A DNA stretch of 64,000 nt. It comes from an uncultured Desulfobacterales bacterium (GTDB taxonomy: Bacteria; Desulfobacterota; Desulfobacteria; Desulfobacterales; JAHEIW01). The stretch covers positions 159,513-223,512 of the forward strand of contig CAMYLV010000010.1 in the NCBI GenBank assembly GCA_947259495.1. Direction: 5' to 3'. Position 1 is the stretch's first letter, and every line of letters starts with the position of its first letter. Position numbers and translations under genes: made by a program. The notes beneath the pieces were generated by a model. The model saw only the letters and a program-made list of their open reading frames with translations, was not told where the DNA came from and searched no databases. This document shows, piece by piece, positions 35,157 to 43,370 of the stretch.

Positions 35157-35272
35157 TTGACAATTTTTCCTACCGCTTACGCTGTTGCGATCAATCGTTT
35201 TGATTGGGCGCCAAACAGATTGTTCTATAGTTCGATTTATCGACTAAATTACCAATAACTTTAGAAATAATT

Positions 35273-35656
35273 TTATTCGGGTTCACCGGATGCTTTGGCC
35301 GTAGCGTCCAACGCCGGCTTGTCCAGCTGGTGCAGGAGCATTTTCGCCAATCCGATCCCACCTCTGTTGGATAGCTTGGCGGCCAATTCCGCATCCATCA
35401 TCGATGTATAAATTTCTTCAGCCCTTCCACCACTGATAAACCCCGCCTGGTGAATAGTGGCACGCATTTCTTTGAACAAATGGTAGACGAACAGCGATTC
35501 CATTTGGCGGCAGGCAGCAACCAGCTCCGGATCGTTTGCGGAACCGTTAGATGTGCCTTTTCTGGCATTCAGCGTACGCTGCAGCCGTGCCGGGGCATCG
35601 ACAACGGTGTCCGACAGGTTAACAGGCAGTTTCGGTATAGATATGGGATCGGTCAT
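35273..35656 (-). CDS. flgJ: Rod-binding protein (FlgJ N-terminal type)
   Basis: The 127-residue protein corresponds only to the rod-binding half of FlgJ: CRQMESLFVYHLFKEMRATIH then AEEIYTSMMDAELAAKLSNRGGIGLAKMLL. The muramidase half of enterobacterial FlgJ is absent, as is usual in this lineage, so a separate peptidoglycan hydrolase must open the wall. The gene abuts flgI upstream. The 116 nt after it before flgN contain no gene. Confidence 0.9.
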   Translation of the reverse strand: MTDPISIPKLPVNLSDTVVDAPARLQRTLNARKGTSNGSANDPELVAACRQMESLFVYHLFKEMRATIHQAGFISGGRAEEIYTSMMDAELAAKLSNRGGIGLAKMLLHQLDKPALDATAKASGEPE

Positions 35657-36795
35657 TATATAATCTCCAATTCAGCCTGCAGTGCGCCTGCGGCTCGAAG
35701 CGCCTGAAAGATCGCAATCAGGTCCCTGGGAGAAACGCCGAGCGCATTCAGTGCCTTGACAACCTCTCCGATACTGACACCTGATTCCACCAGGAAGATG
35801 GGGTTTTTGCCTTCTTGAACCACGATCTCCGATTCCGGCGTGACGACGGTCTGCCCGCCAGGTGAAAACGGCAGCGGTTGCGAGACATCCTGGGATTCAT
35901 TTATCTGGATGCTCAAATTGCCATGGGCAATGGCGATGGTTGCAATGCGTACATTTTCTCCCATGATGACCGTGCCGGTACGCTCGTTGACGACCACCTT
36001 GGATACCATATCCGGTGTGACGCCCAGACTCTCAATCATGGTCACAAATTGGACCGCGTTGCCCCGGTAGTTTTCCGGCACTGTTACCCGAATCGAGCCG
36101 GCATTCTCAGTTCGTGCCAGCTGATTGTAGAAGGCGCGATTGATGGCCTGAGCAACCCGGCTGGCAGTGGTAAAATCCGGCGTTTTCAACGCCAGGGTTA
36201 GCACGTTTTTTTCATTAAAATCGGAATGCAGTTCTTTTTCCACCAGGGCGCCACCGACAACACGCCCCACAGTGGGAAAATTCTTTTGGACCTGATCACC
36301 GGAGTTTCCGCTGACCGCAAACCCGCCCGTGCTGACCGGTCCCTGGGCAACCGCATATACGTTGCCATCGGCAGCTCGCAACGGCGTAAACAGCAGCGTA
36401 CCGCCCTGTAGGTTTTCCGCATCGCCGATGGAACTTACCAGCACATCAAGGCGGCTGCCCAGACTGGCAAAGGGCGGCAAATCCGCTGTGACCATAACCG
36501 CCGCCACATTTTCGACATCATCAATGTCGCTCGGCTGAACGGTCACGCCCATTTTCTCCAGCAGGCTGGACAATGATTGGGTCGTAAACAGGGCGTCATC
36601 GCTGTCACCGGTGCCTTCCAATCCAACCACCAGGCCATAGCCCACCATCTGATTTTGGCGCACGCCTTTAATATCCGCAATATCCTTGATGCGAACCGCC
36701 GAGGCATCCGGAATCAAAGCAATAACGGTTATCAGCACCCAGAAAACAATTCCGATTAATTTAGAGGCTGATAGTGCTTGAGAACGTTTCTTCAT
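35656..36795 (-). CDS. flgI: Flagellar P-ring protein FlgI
   Basis: At 379 residues it has standard length. After a Sec signal peptide (cleavage near DASA) comes VRIKDIADIKGVRQNQMVGYGLVVGL, the family hallmark, then TLLFTPLRAADGNVYAVAQGP and a C-terminal LRAAGALQAELEII. It forms the P-ring around the rod in the periplasm, confirming a Gram-negative cell envelope. It is between flgH and flgJ. Confidence 0.96.
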   Translation of the reverse strand: MKKRSQALSASKLIGIVFWVLITVIALIPDASAVRIKDIADIKGVRQNQMVGYGLVVGLEGTGDSDDALFTTQSLSSLLEKMGVTVQPSDIDDVENVAAVMVTADLPPFASLGSRLDVLVSSIGDAENLQGGTLLFTPLRAADGNVYAVAQGPVSTGGFAVSGNSGDQVQKNFPTVGRVVGGALVEKELHSDFNEKNVLTLALKTPDFTTASRVAQAINRAFYNQLARTENAGSIRVTVPENYRGNAVQFVTMIESLGVTPDMVSKVVVNERTGTVIMGENVRIATIAIAHGNLSIQINESQDVSQPLPFSPGGQTVVTPESEIVVQEGKNPIFLVESGVSIGEVVKALNALGVSPRDLIAIFQALRAAGALQAELEII

Positions 36796-36821
36796 GGTTT
36801 ATTTTTCCTTGCCGCATACAT

Positions 36822-37583
36822 TTAAAAAGGCCAGACAGAATTCAGCAGGTTGGCCAGCCAGCCGGGCCGCTGCCGGTCATTGACGATTCCGCTTCCGCTA
36901 TAAGCAATCTTGGCATTGGAAACGAAGGTGGACAAAATGACATTGTCATCGTTGATGTCACGCGGCCGAATGATCCCGGATAAGATAATCATCTGGGTTT
37001 CATGATTGACCAGGATCTCACGCGATCCGACAATTTTCAGGTTACCGTTTGGCAACAACTCGGTCACCCGGCAGGTGATAAATGCGTTGAGATCCCCGCT
37101 GCGCGATGTGCTTCCAGAACCGTCGAAATCACTGGACATATTGCCTTGGACCGATGGGTTTCCAAATGGATTGGGCCTGGGCAGGCTGCTGGGAATTTCT
37201 TTCAAAACCTTATTTTCATACCAGTCTTCCGTACCAAAAAGCGTATCGATGCCGGCTGTCAGGTTTGACGCCCGACCGGTTTGGGTATCAGCCGAGTTGG
37301 TGGCCTGCGAAGACTCTGAGATATTAACCGTGACAATATCGCCGACTTTGCGGGCTTTGGTATCGATAAAAAAATCATTGAACATGCTGCGCGCTGCATA
37401 AAGTGAGCCGTTGAATTCCGGTTTAGGTAAAGGCTGCGCTTCAATCTGCATTTTTTGTTTTAATGGCATGGTTTCCGCCACCGGCGGTAAGGTCTGTCGA
37501 GTAGCGGCACAACCCGCCAGACCGGCAAGCAAAAGGCTAAAAACCGTGAATCCGATTAAATATTGGGTTGGTTTTGACATCAT
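36822..37583 (-). CDS. flgH: Flagellar L-ring lipoprotein FlgH
   Basis: The 253-residue protein has a lipoprotein signal with lipobox LAGLAGC (Cys25). The FlgH core follows: LYAARSMFNDFFIDTKARKVGDIVTVNI, then ITCRVTELLPNGNLKIVGSREI and ILSGIIRPRDINDDN. It makes the outer-membrane L-ring. The start is preceded by AAAATAA; the neighbours flgA and flgI are as expected. Confidence 0.96.
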   Translation of the reverse strand: MMSKPTQYLIGFTVFSLLLAGLAGCAATRQTLPPVAETMPLKQKMQIEAQPLPKPEFNGSLYAARSMFNDFFIDTKARKVGDIVTVNISESSQATNSADTQTGRASNLTAGIDTLFGTEDWYENKVLKEIPSSLPRPNPFGNPSVQGNMSSDFDGSGSTSRSGDLNAFITCRVTELLPNGNLKIVGSREILVNHETQMIILSGIIRPRDINDDNVILSTFVSNAKIAYSGSGIVNDRQRPGWLANLLNSVWPF

Positions 37584-37614
37584 TTATTTTCCTTCGCTTA
37601 TGCAATACAGCATT

Positions 37615-38625
37615 TTAATAATCGATCTTAACCGTGTTTGCGTCAACCACACGAGCATGCAGTACCTTTTTTGAATCCAAATTGACCACCGGGATTCGCT
37701 CGCCCAGGCACCCTTTTTTCTTTACCTGGCCGAGGGTTGTAATCTTCAGACTTTCTGACTCCGCGATAATCACCACCAGATCCCCCCGCTTGACCAACGG
37801 TGGCAGCTCGATGCTATCGGCCCTTAAAGGGGCTTGCGCGCCGATGGCTCTTTTGGTCCGTTTGCCGATCACCGCATCAGGATCGTTGAGCACATTTGCC
37901 GGCAGATTGGCCAGATCCAGGGTTTGTACCTCTATATCGTCTTCTGTAATGGGTTTGTGCCTGCCAAGGGGTTTGCGCGTCACCACCACCGGTCCCAGAA
38001 TCTCTATAACGGCGGTGGCCCACACCTTTTTTTGAGTGTGTCCGTTAACACTGAAATGGACAGCAATCGGACACCTGCCCATCAGCTGCCGACTGCGCGG
38101 CGCGGTCACTTTATAGGTAATGCGCCCTTTGGATAGGATCACGCTATCCGGGACCCGGATCTCTTTGATGCGCACCGTCCTGTTTTTACGGGGTGTCTGT
38201 TGAACGATAAATTCAGAGACAATTTTTTCGATTTCCGATTTCTTAATTTCAACGTGACTGCGGATAATTTCAACATGTGGCGGCGCTTCGACAACAACCC
38301 TCGCCAAATCGATCTGATGTTGTTTCAGGCGCATTTGCATGTGCTGTCGGTCAAACTGGCGCGAATCTCCCGGCAAAGGCGCTTTGCCAATAACAATGTC
38401 TTTGAGGTGCTGAATATACCGGACATCGCCCCCTTCGATGGTGGCAATCTGACCCAATAAAACGTCGGCCCCGTCGATTTCAACCCGGTCTCTAATACGG
38501 ATGGTCGTCGTTGGGTCGGCCCATAGGTCGGCCGCCAGCGTACAGATGGACGCCAGCGTCAAAATAAAAAGCAACCTGCTGCAGAGCAGCTTTGATAATT
38601 TTGTTTTTACGTTTGGCATGTTCAT
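37615..38625 (-). CDS. flgA: Flagellar P-ring assembly chaperone FlgA
   Basis: The 336-residue exported protein has a signal peptide (about 10-35), a variable N-terminal region, and a C-terminal SAF domain: VTRKPLGRHKPITEDDIEVQTL and KRAIGAQAPLRADSIELPPLVKRGDLVVIIAE. FlgA helps FlgI assemble in the periplasm. It is longer than the roughly 220-residue E. coli form, owing to the N-terminal region (IRIRDRVEIDGADVLLGQIA). It lies between flgG and flgH. Confidence 0.9.
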   Translation of the reverse strand: MNMPNVKTKLSKLLCSRLLFILTLASICTLAADLWADPTTTIRIRDRVEIDGADVLLGQIATIEGGDVRYIQHLKDIVIGKAPLPGDSRQFDRQHMQMRLKQHQIDLARVVVEAPPHVEIIRSHVEIKKSEIEKIVSEFIVQQTPRKNRTVRIKEIRVPDSVILSKGRITYKVTAPRSRQLMGRCPIAVHFSVNGHTQKKVWATAVIEILGPVVVTRKPLGRHKPITEDDIEVQTLDLANLPANVLNDPDAVIGKRTKRAIGAQAPLRADSIELPPLVKRGDLVVIIAESESLKITTLGQVKKKGCLGERIPVVNLDSKKVLHARVVDANTVKIDY

Positions 38626-38634
38626 TTTTTCCCG

Positions 38635-39423
38635 TTAACGTTTCAGATTATTGGCCAGCTGCAGCATGTCATCGGCTGTGGTAATGACCTTGCTGTTGGT
38701 TTCATAAGCCCTCTGGGCGGTAATCATATTGACCATCTCATCCACGACACTGACATTGGACATTTCTAAAAAACCCTGGGCAAGAGTACCGAAGCCGTTC
38801 TCGCCGGGTGTGCCGGTAATTTCATCCCCGGAAGCATTGGTCGAAGAATGCAGGTTTTTCCCCAGACTTCTCAAGCCGGCAGGATTAACGAAGCGTGCCA
38901 GCTGAACGGTACCAATCTCGATCGGGGTAGCGTCTCCCGCCTGGATGACGGAAACGGTTCCATCCAGGCCCACCGAAATCGAAATGGTGTCGGTGGGAAC
39001 CGTCATTTCCGGAATCAACAGAAATCCATCCGGATTGACGATCCGACCATCAGCATCCAGCTTGAACTCCCCCGAGCGACTATAACCGGTGTCACCGTTG
39101 GGCAATTCGATTTGAAAAAACCCATCCCCTTCAATGGCCCAGTCGAGTTCGTTTTGGGTATTCTGAAAATCACCCTGACCAAACATTTTTTGCACAGCTG
39201 AAGGGCGGGTACCATGTCCCAGTTGAATTCCGGTCGGAACCGTCGTATCCGCCGAAGAGGCCGCTCCTGCCGGGCGCATGTTCTCGTACAATAAATCCTG
39301 AAACTCAGCCCGGCTTTTTTTGAAGCCAGAGGTATTGACGTTTGCCAGATTATTTGAAATGACATCAATATTCAGCTCTTGCGCTTGCATGCCGGTTGCT
39401 GCAGTCCATAAACTGCGTATCAT
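38635..39423 (-). CDS. flgG: Flagellar distal rod protein FlgG
   Basis: This 262-residue rod protein has the N-terminus [20 protein letters not shown] and [19 protein letters not shown], and the C-terminal coil [30 protein letters not shown]. These match FlgG throughout. Its spacing from flgF is 123 nt. Length and motifs are fully normal. Confidence 0.96.
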   Translation of the reverse strand: MIRSLWTAATGMQAQELNIDVISNNLANVNTSGFKKSRAEFQDLLYENMRPAGAASSADTTVPTGIQLGHGTRPSAVQKMFGQGDFQNTQNELDWAIEGDGFFQIELPNGDTGYSRSGEFKLDADGRIVNPDGFLLIPEMTVPTDTISISVGLDGTVSVIQAGDATPIEIGTVQLARFVNPAGLRSLGKNLHSSTNASGDEITGTPGENGFGTLAQGFLEMSNVSVVDEMVNMITAQRAYETNSKVITTADDMLQLANNLKR

Positions 39424-39546
39424 TTTGCCTCCTACAATTGAATGGTTATTTGTTGAGCGTTAATTGTTGTTCGATGTATTGCCTCACCCTCAAATGCAAT
39501 ATTTTTCTGACCGGATAAAAAATAGTAACTAACCCATAACATGGCC

Positions 39547-40320
39547 CTAAGCTGCCCTACCAACATCATTGATCAGCCTGGCGTTCATGTCATCGATGGA
39601 CCGCATCATTTTCTGATACGACTCATAGCCCCGCAGAACCTCGATCATCTCGGTCATCATTCGGACCGTATCGACATTCGAAAGCTCGAGAAACCCCTGA
39701 CTGACCTTGAGATCTTCATCGAGATCCCGTAACGCATACGGCTTCAACGCGCGATAATAATTATGTCCGGCTTTTTCAAGCGCATGGGACTGGTCAGAAT
39801 CAATAATGCGCAGGCGATCAACCTGTGATCCAGCAACGGTTATATAGCCATCCTCGGACACTGAAAATTCGCGCTTATCATCGTCGGGTTTCGCGACTTT
39901 TATCTGAATTTCTCCACTTTGCCCTAAAACCGGAAACCCTTCCTGGGTAACCAGCATCTCGTCTGCATCAACCGTAAAATCCCCTCTGCGTGTATACAGT
40001 ATGCCTTCGGGCGTCTGGATACAAAAAAAACCCGTACCCGATATTGCCAGATCAAATGGACTATCCGTTTTTTTGATTTCACCCGCGGAAAAGTCTGTAT
40101 AGGTGCTATATTCCATCCAGTACTCCGGAGCCTGTGATCGGTCCCAGTTAACGGGTCGTTTATTGCCGGTAGTCAATGCGGCGAGATCAAATGCCAGGAA
40201 ACGACTCCCGTCTTTTTTAAAGCCAACGGAGTTAACATTGGCCAGATTGTTGGAAAGCAGCTGCAAACGCTTCTCGTATGCCAGGGCACCGTTAGCAGAC
40301 ATGTAAATCGATCCACTCAT
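39547..40320 (-). CDS. flgF: Flagellar proximal rod protein FlgF
   Basis: The start at ATG 40320 (MSGSIYMSANGALAYEKRLQ) has AAGGAG 7 nt upstream; the track ORF begins 16 codons earlier without support. The roughly 257-residue protein shares the rod signature [18 protein letters not shown] and the coil FLELSNVDTVRMMTEMIEVLRGYESYQKM. Paired with flgG, it is best read as FlgF rather than a second FlgG. A sigma-54-like promoter lies upstream. Confidence 0.9.
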   Translation of the reverse strand: MSGSIYMSANGALAYEKRLQLLSNNLANVNSVGFKKDGSRFLAFDLAALTTGNKRPVNWDRSQAPEYWMEYSTYTDFSAGEIKKTDSPFDLAISGTGFFCIQTPEGILYTRRGDFTVDADEMLVTQEGFPVLGQSGEIQIKVAKPDDDKREFSVSEDGYITVAGSQVDRLRIIDSDQSHALEKAGHNYYRALKPYALRDLDEDLKVSQGFLELSNVDTVRMMTEMIEVLRGYESYQKMMRSIDDMNARLINDVGRAA

Positions 40321-40729
40321 TGATAAACTCCTTATCCGAATGACCCCCATTAAAATATGCAGGGTCATTATACTTAAAGATTCAGCCAGCGGTATTCACG
40401 AACGGCTCGCCGGTCGCTGGAATCAAATGCAAGACACATACCAACCGGATCTTTTACAGACACCGGGAATGAAAACCCGGAAATGAATTTACAACCCGGT
40501 CAGCATGTTTATAATAAAAACAATATCAATGCCTTATAAGTTTTAAGGACATCCGTCCGAATCCTCCTGAAATTGGGGATGTGACGGAAATCGAGAACGC
40601 TAATGCGAACCGGGCTCAATGTGCCGAATGCGGTATTTTTTGCCGCTGTGGCTTTATTCGTCCGAATGACATCAAAGGCAGCAGGAGCAGTTGAATGGCC
40701 CCGAAAAATAAAGGTCACGCGAGGCGGGT
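40321..40729. other. Gene-free spacer upstream of flgF
   Basis: About 400 nt without a supported gene. The track ORF 40509-40718 has no recognisable content. It holds the sigma-54-like promoter listed below and separates the flgF unit from the fliA unit. Confidence 0.4.
40428..40444 (-). promoter_or_regulatory. Possible sigma-54 promoter for flgF operon
   Basis: On the minus strand TTGGTATGTGTCTTGCA has GG and GC at the correct 10-bp interval and a perfect TTGCA -12, but the -24 reads TTGGTA rather than TTGGCA. The predicted start is near 40417, about 97 nt before flgF. Confidence 0.45.
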
Positions 40730-41251
40730 TTAGACGGGAGAATGGCTTTTCTTTTTAGCGGACCCACCGCTCAGATGCTTGAGCTTTAAAACCAGATCGA
40801 CTTCACCCTGAGGAACGTTCAACCGCTCTGAAATGTCTGCCAGGGTCAGCCCCTGGTCAGCCAGACTTTCAATTTCACTGTAAATAATGTCGGCAGCGTC
40901 CTGCTCGGCTGCTTCGGCGCTTGAAATCTGGTCACGCGGAATCGCCGGTAGCGACGTTAGCAGACTTGGTGCAATCTGCTTTTCGCGCAGATTAAAATAA
41001 GCATCCAGGGTTTGCCGTTCCTTATCGATGGTCTCCACAATATGATTAAAGGCCAGCTCGGTTTGCTGCCGAACAGCCTCAACGACAAATTCAGTATTAT
41101 AATTTTGCGATCGCTCTCCAGGCGGCGCTTTTAAAATAAGCTGCTTGAATTTAATCCGGTTCAGAATCAAAAACAGGATAATCAATCCACACAAAAAGAT
41201 TTGCGTCGCATCAAGGACGATTTCCCAGAAGTTAAGTATGTGTGGTGCCAT
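40730..41251 (-). CDS. DUF2802-like membrane protein of the flagellar locus
   Basis: ATG 41251 (MAPHILNFWEIVLD) is preferred, with GGGGAG just upstream. The 173-residue protein has one N-terminal membrane segment (about residues 14-30), a helical middle (about 45-110) and a C-terminal motif LADQGLTLADISERLNVPQGEVDLVLKL. That motif resembles the HTH-like end of DUF2802 proteins in flagellar operons. It follows a Lys-rich small gene and fliA. The function is unknown. Confidence 0.65.
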   Translation of the reverse strand: MAPHILNFWEIVLDATQIFLCGLIILFLILNRIKFKQLILKAPPGERSQNYNTEFVVEAVRQQTELAFNHIVETIDKERQTLDAYFNLREKQIAPSLLTSLPAIPRDQISSAEAAEQDAADIIYSEIESLADQGLTLADISERLNVPQGEVDLVLKLKHLSGGSAKKKSHSPV

Positions 41252-41289
41252 TTCCACTCCCCATGTCGTGTCAACTTGACTGACAGTCA

Positions 41290-41586
41290 TCAGACGTGCA
41301 CATCAATAATTTTCTGGTCCAAATCGTCTGCTGCTTCAGCGGTATCGTTTGAATTTGAGGACTCGGTGGAGCCTGGGGCTTGACCCTTTTCGGCCTTACC
41401 CGCAACATCTACGGTGTCGGACTTTTTTTTCTTGCGGCGTTTCTTTTTATCTTTTTTATCATCTGCATTTAAATACTTTTCAAAAGGTGGTTTCTCATCA
41501 TCGCGCTTTTTGCGATTCACGCGCTGGATTTGCCCTGAAGCAGACACCGGTGGCAGCCCTTTCGGGAAATGAATGTCGTCAACCAT
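41290..41586 (-). CDS. Small Lys-rich protein of unknown function
   Basis: This 98-residue, highly charged and probably disordered protein contains a KKDKKKRRKKKKSD tract and an acidic, Ser-rich end (TESSNSNDTAEAADDLD). It lies between fliA and the DUF2802-like gene on the same strand, with short spacing to the latter, and so is probably translated. I recognise no family. Confidence 0.5.
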   Translation of the reverse strand: MVDDIHFPKGLPPVSASGQIQRVNRKKRDDEKPPFEKYLNADDKKDKKKRRKKKKSDTVDVAGKAEKGQAPGSTESSNSNDTAEAADDLDQKIIDVHV

Positions 41587-41599
41587 AAGTCTATCCTCT

Positions 41600-41642
41600 G
41601 TGTTGCATATTTAATTCCACCAGAACATTTTTTTGACAACCC
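41600..41642 (+). repeat. Degenerate copy of the dispersed repeat (copy D)
   Basis: GTGTTGCATA followed by GAACATTTTTTTGACAACC matches the 3' half of copy A (GTGTTGTAG ... GAACGTTTTTTTGACAACC) with one mismatch in the last 19 bases. It lies between fliA and the Lys-rich gene. Confidence 0.45.
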
Positions 41643-41657
41643 TTATATAACTGGCGA

Positions 41658-42413
41658 TCACTCATCCAATAAATTTTGTTTCCGCAATTTGGCCCGTAAA
41701 TGCAAAATGGCCTGGGAATGTATTTGCGACACCCGTGATTCGGTGATCCCGAGGACTTGCCCGGTTTCTTTCATTGTCAATTCGTCCAGGTAATACAGTG
41801 AGATTACCAGGCGTTCCTTCTCGGGCAGTTGCTTAATCGCCTGAGCCATAGCTTCTCTTAATTCTTTTAGCTTGGTTATGGTCAGGGCATCATCTTCGTT
41901 GTTGATCAGGTAATTTAACAACTTTTCTTTTTCGTCTCTGGAAGACACCCCCAATTCTTCAAGGCTGATAAAAGAGATGCTCGACATTTGTTTCGTGCGG
42001 TACACCTGTTCCAGATCAACGCCGAGTTCCTGGGCAACTTCTGTATCTTCAGCTTCGCGGCCGAATTTTTGTTCCAGACGCGCATAGACGGATTCAAGTT
42101 CCCGTATTTTGCGTCGATTTGATCTGGAAAGAAAATCCCGCGCCCGCAGTTCGCTGAGCACCGCCCCCTTGATGCGAAAGATCGCATAGGTCATAAACTT
42201 GTTATCTCGCCGGGGGTCATAACGATCCACCGCCTGGATCAAACCGATAACGCCGACATTCATCAGGTCATCGACATCGACAGTTGAAGGAAGATGAACG
42301 GCCAACCGTTGAACGATGCGCTTCACATAAGGCAGATATTCGGTAATCAACTGGTCGCGATAAGCTGGGTCTTTGGGAACGACTTTTTGGGTTCGTCTCT
42401 GTGCCAGGGCCAT
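41658..42413 (-). CDS. fliA: Flagellar sigma factor FliA (sigma-28)
   Basis: The 251-residue sigma factor has region 2 (YLPYVKRIVQRLAVHLPSTVDVDDLMNVGVIGLIQA with DKFMTYAIFRIKGAVLSELRARDF), region 3 and region 4 (LVISLYYLDELTMKETGQVLGITESRVSQIHSQA). This is the FliA/WhiG type. It directs late flagellar genes such as flagellin, which are outside this window. It is downstream of flhF and flhG. No FlgM anti-sigma gene was recognised nearby. Confidence 0.96.
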   Translation of the reverse strand: MALAQRRTQKVVPKDPAYRDQLITEYLPYVKRIVQRLAVHLPSTVDVDDLMNVGVIGLIQAVDRYDPRRDNKFMTYAIFRIKGAVLSELRARDFLSRSNRRKIRELESVYARLEQKFGREAEDTEVAQELGVDLEQVYRTKQMSSISFISLEELGVSSRDEKEKLLNYLINNEDDALTITKLKELREAMAQAIKQLPEKERLVISLYYLDELTMKETGQVLGITESRVSQIHSQAILHLRAKLRKQNLLDE

Positions 42414-42431
42414 AGAATTTAATTTCTCCGG

Positions 42432-43340
42432 TTATGAAAGATTATTTTCAATCAAATGGTGCCAGAAAAAATTGGAATCGCCGTTGGGCATTTGGGTCGG
42501 TAGCTGGGCGATTACTTTCCGGGCCAGTTCCTGAAAACATTTGCTGGCGCGCGCATCCGGAAAAAGATCACTGACAAGCTTTTGCTGTTTGATGCCCTGG
42601 GTGACGTTGGCATCAAAAAGCACGCTTCCGACATAATCAAGAGTCATATCTAAAAATCTTTTTGTCACCAGATTTAGTTGCCGGAACACCTCATTTCCCT
42701 GTTGTGTTGTGCCAGCCAGGTTCACGATGACCTTGCAGCTTTTCTCAGCATACTTCAGCGCAAGCACTTTCATTAATGCATAGGCATCGGTTATGGCGGT
42801 CGGCTCGGGAGAGACCACCACGACTATTTCCTGAGCGATCACGTTAAAGTCCATTACATTTGAAGATATTCCAGCAGCGGTGTCGATCAGTAATAGGTCC
42901 ACTCGGTCAATCACCTGATCCAGCTCGCTCAAAATTTGAACTTTCTGTTGTTTGGTCAGCTGGGTCAATTCTTGAATTCCTGAAGCGGCCGGTAAAATAA
43001 GCAGATTACCAGGGCCTTCGACGATAATCTCTCTGATTGATTTTTCACCCATGAGGACATGCGACAGATTGTATTTCGGTGCCAGTCCCAGCAGTACATC
43101 AAGATTGCCCAATCCCAGGTCTGCATCTAAAATCAGCACTTTTTTACCCAGCCGGCATAAAGCGTAGCCGAGATTGGCCACAATATTGGTCTTTCCCACA
43201 CCGCCCTTGCCGCTGGTAACGGCAATCACCCGCGGGACCGTCGTACGGCCGGTTCGGGGTGCGTCCGCCCGCTTCATATCATAGCGCTTCATGCGATCCG
43301 ACAGGCGGATGACATTATCTGAGGGATTTTTCGAATTCAT
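42432..43340 (-). CDS. flhG: Flagellar number regulator FlhG (MinD/ParA-like ATPase)
   Basis: The 302-residue P-loop ATPase has the deviant Walker motif SGKGGVGKTNIVANLGYAL, LDADLGLGNLDVLLG and the switch segment LIDTAAGISSNV. FlhG limits flagellar number and placement together with FlhF, whose gene is directly upstream. The N-terminal activation helix (NVIRLSDRMKRYDM) is shorter than the DQAxxLR helix seen in other bacteria. Confidence 0.95.
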   Translation of the reverse strand: MNSKNPSDNVIRLSDRMKRYDMKRADAPRTGRTTVPRVIAVTSGKGGVGKTNIVANLGYALCRLGKKVLILDADLGLGNLDVLLGLAPKYNLSHVLMGEKSIREIIVEGPGNLLILPAASGIQELTQLTKQQKVQILSELDQVIDRVDLLLIDTAAGISSNVMDFNVIAQEIVVVVSPEPTAITDAYALMKVLALKYAEKSCKVIVNLAGTTQQGNEVFRQLNLVTKRFLDMTLDYVGSVLFDANVTQGIKQQKLVSDLFPDARASKCFQELARKVIAQLPTQMPNGDSNFFWHHLIENNLS

Positions 43341-43370
43341 TGGGATAGCCGTTCCTTTCGCATCTATTCC

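Noticed and set aside
40509-40718. 69-codon ORF upstream of flgF
   Set aside because: No family features and no ribosome site in a region that looks non-coding.
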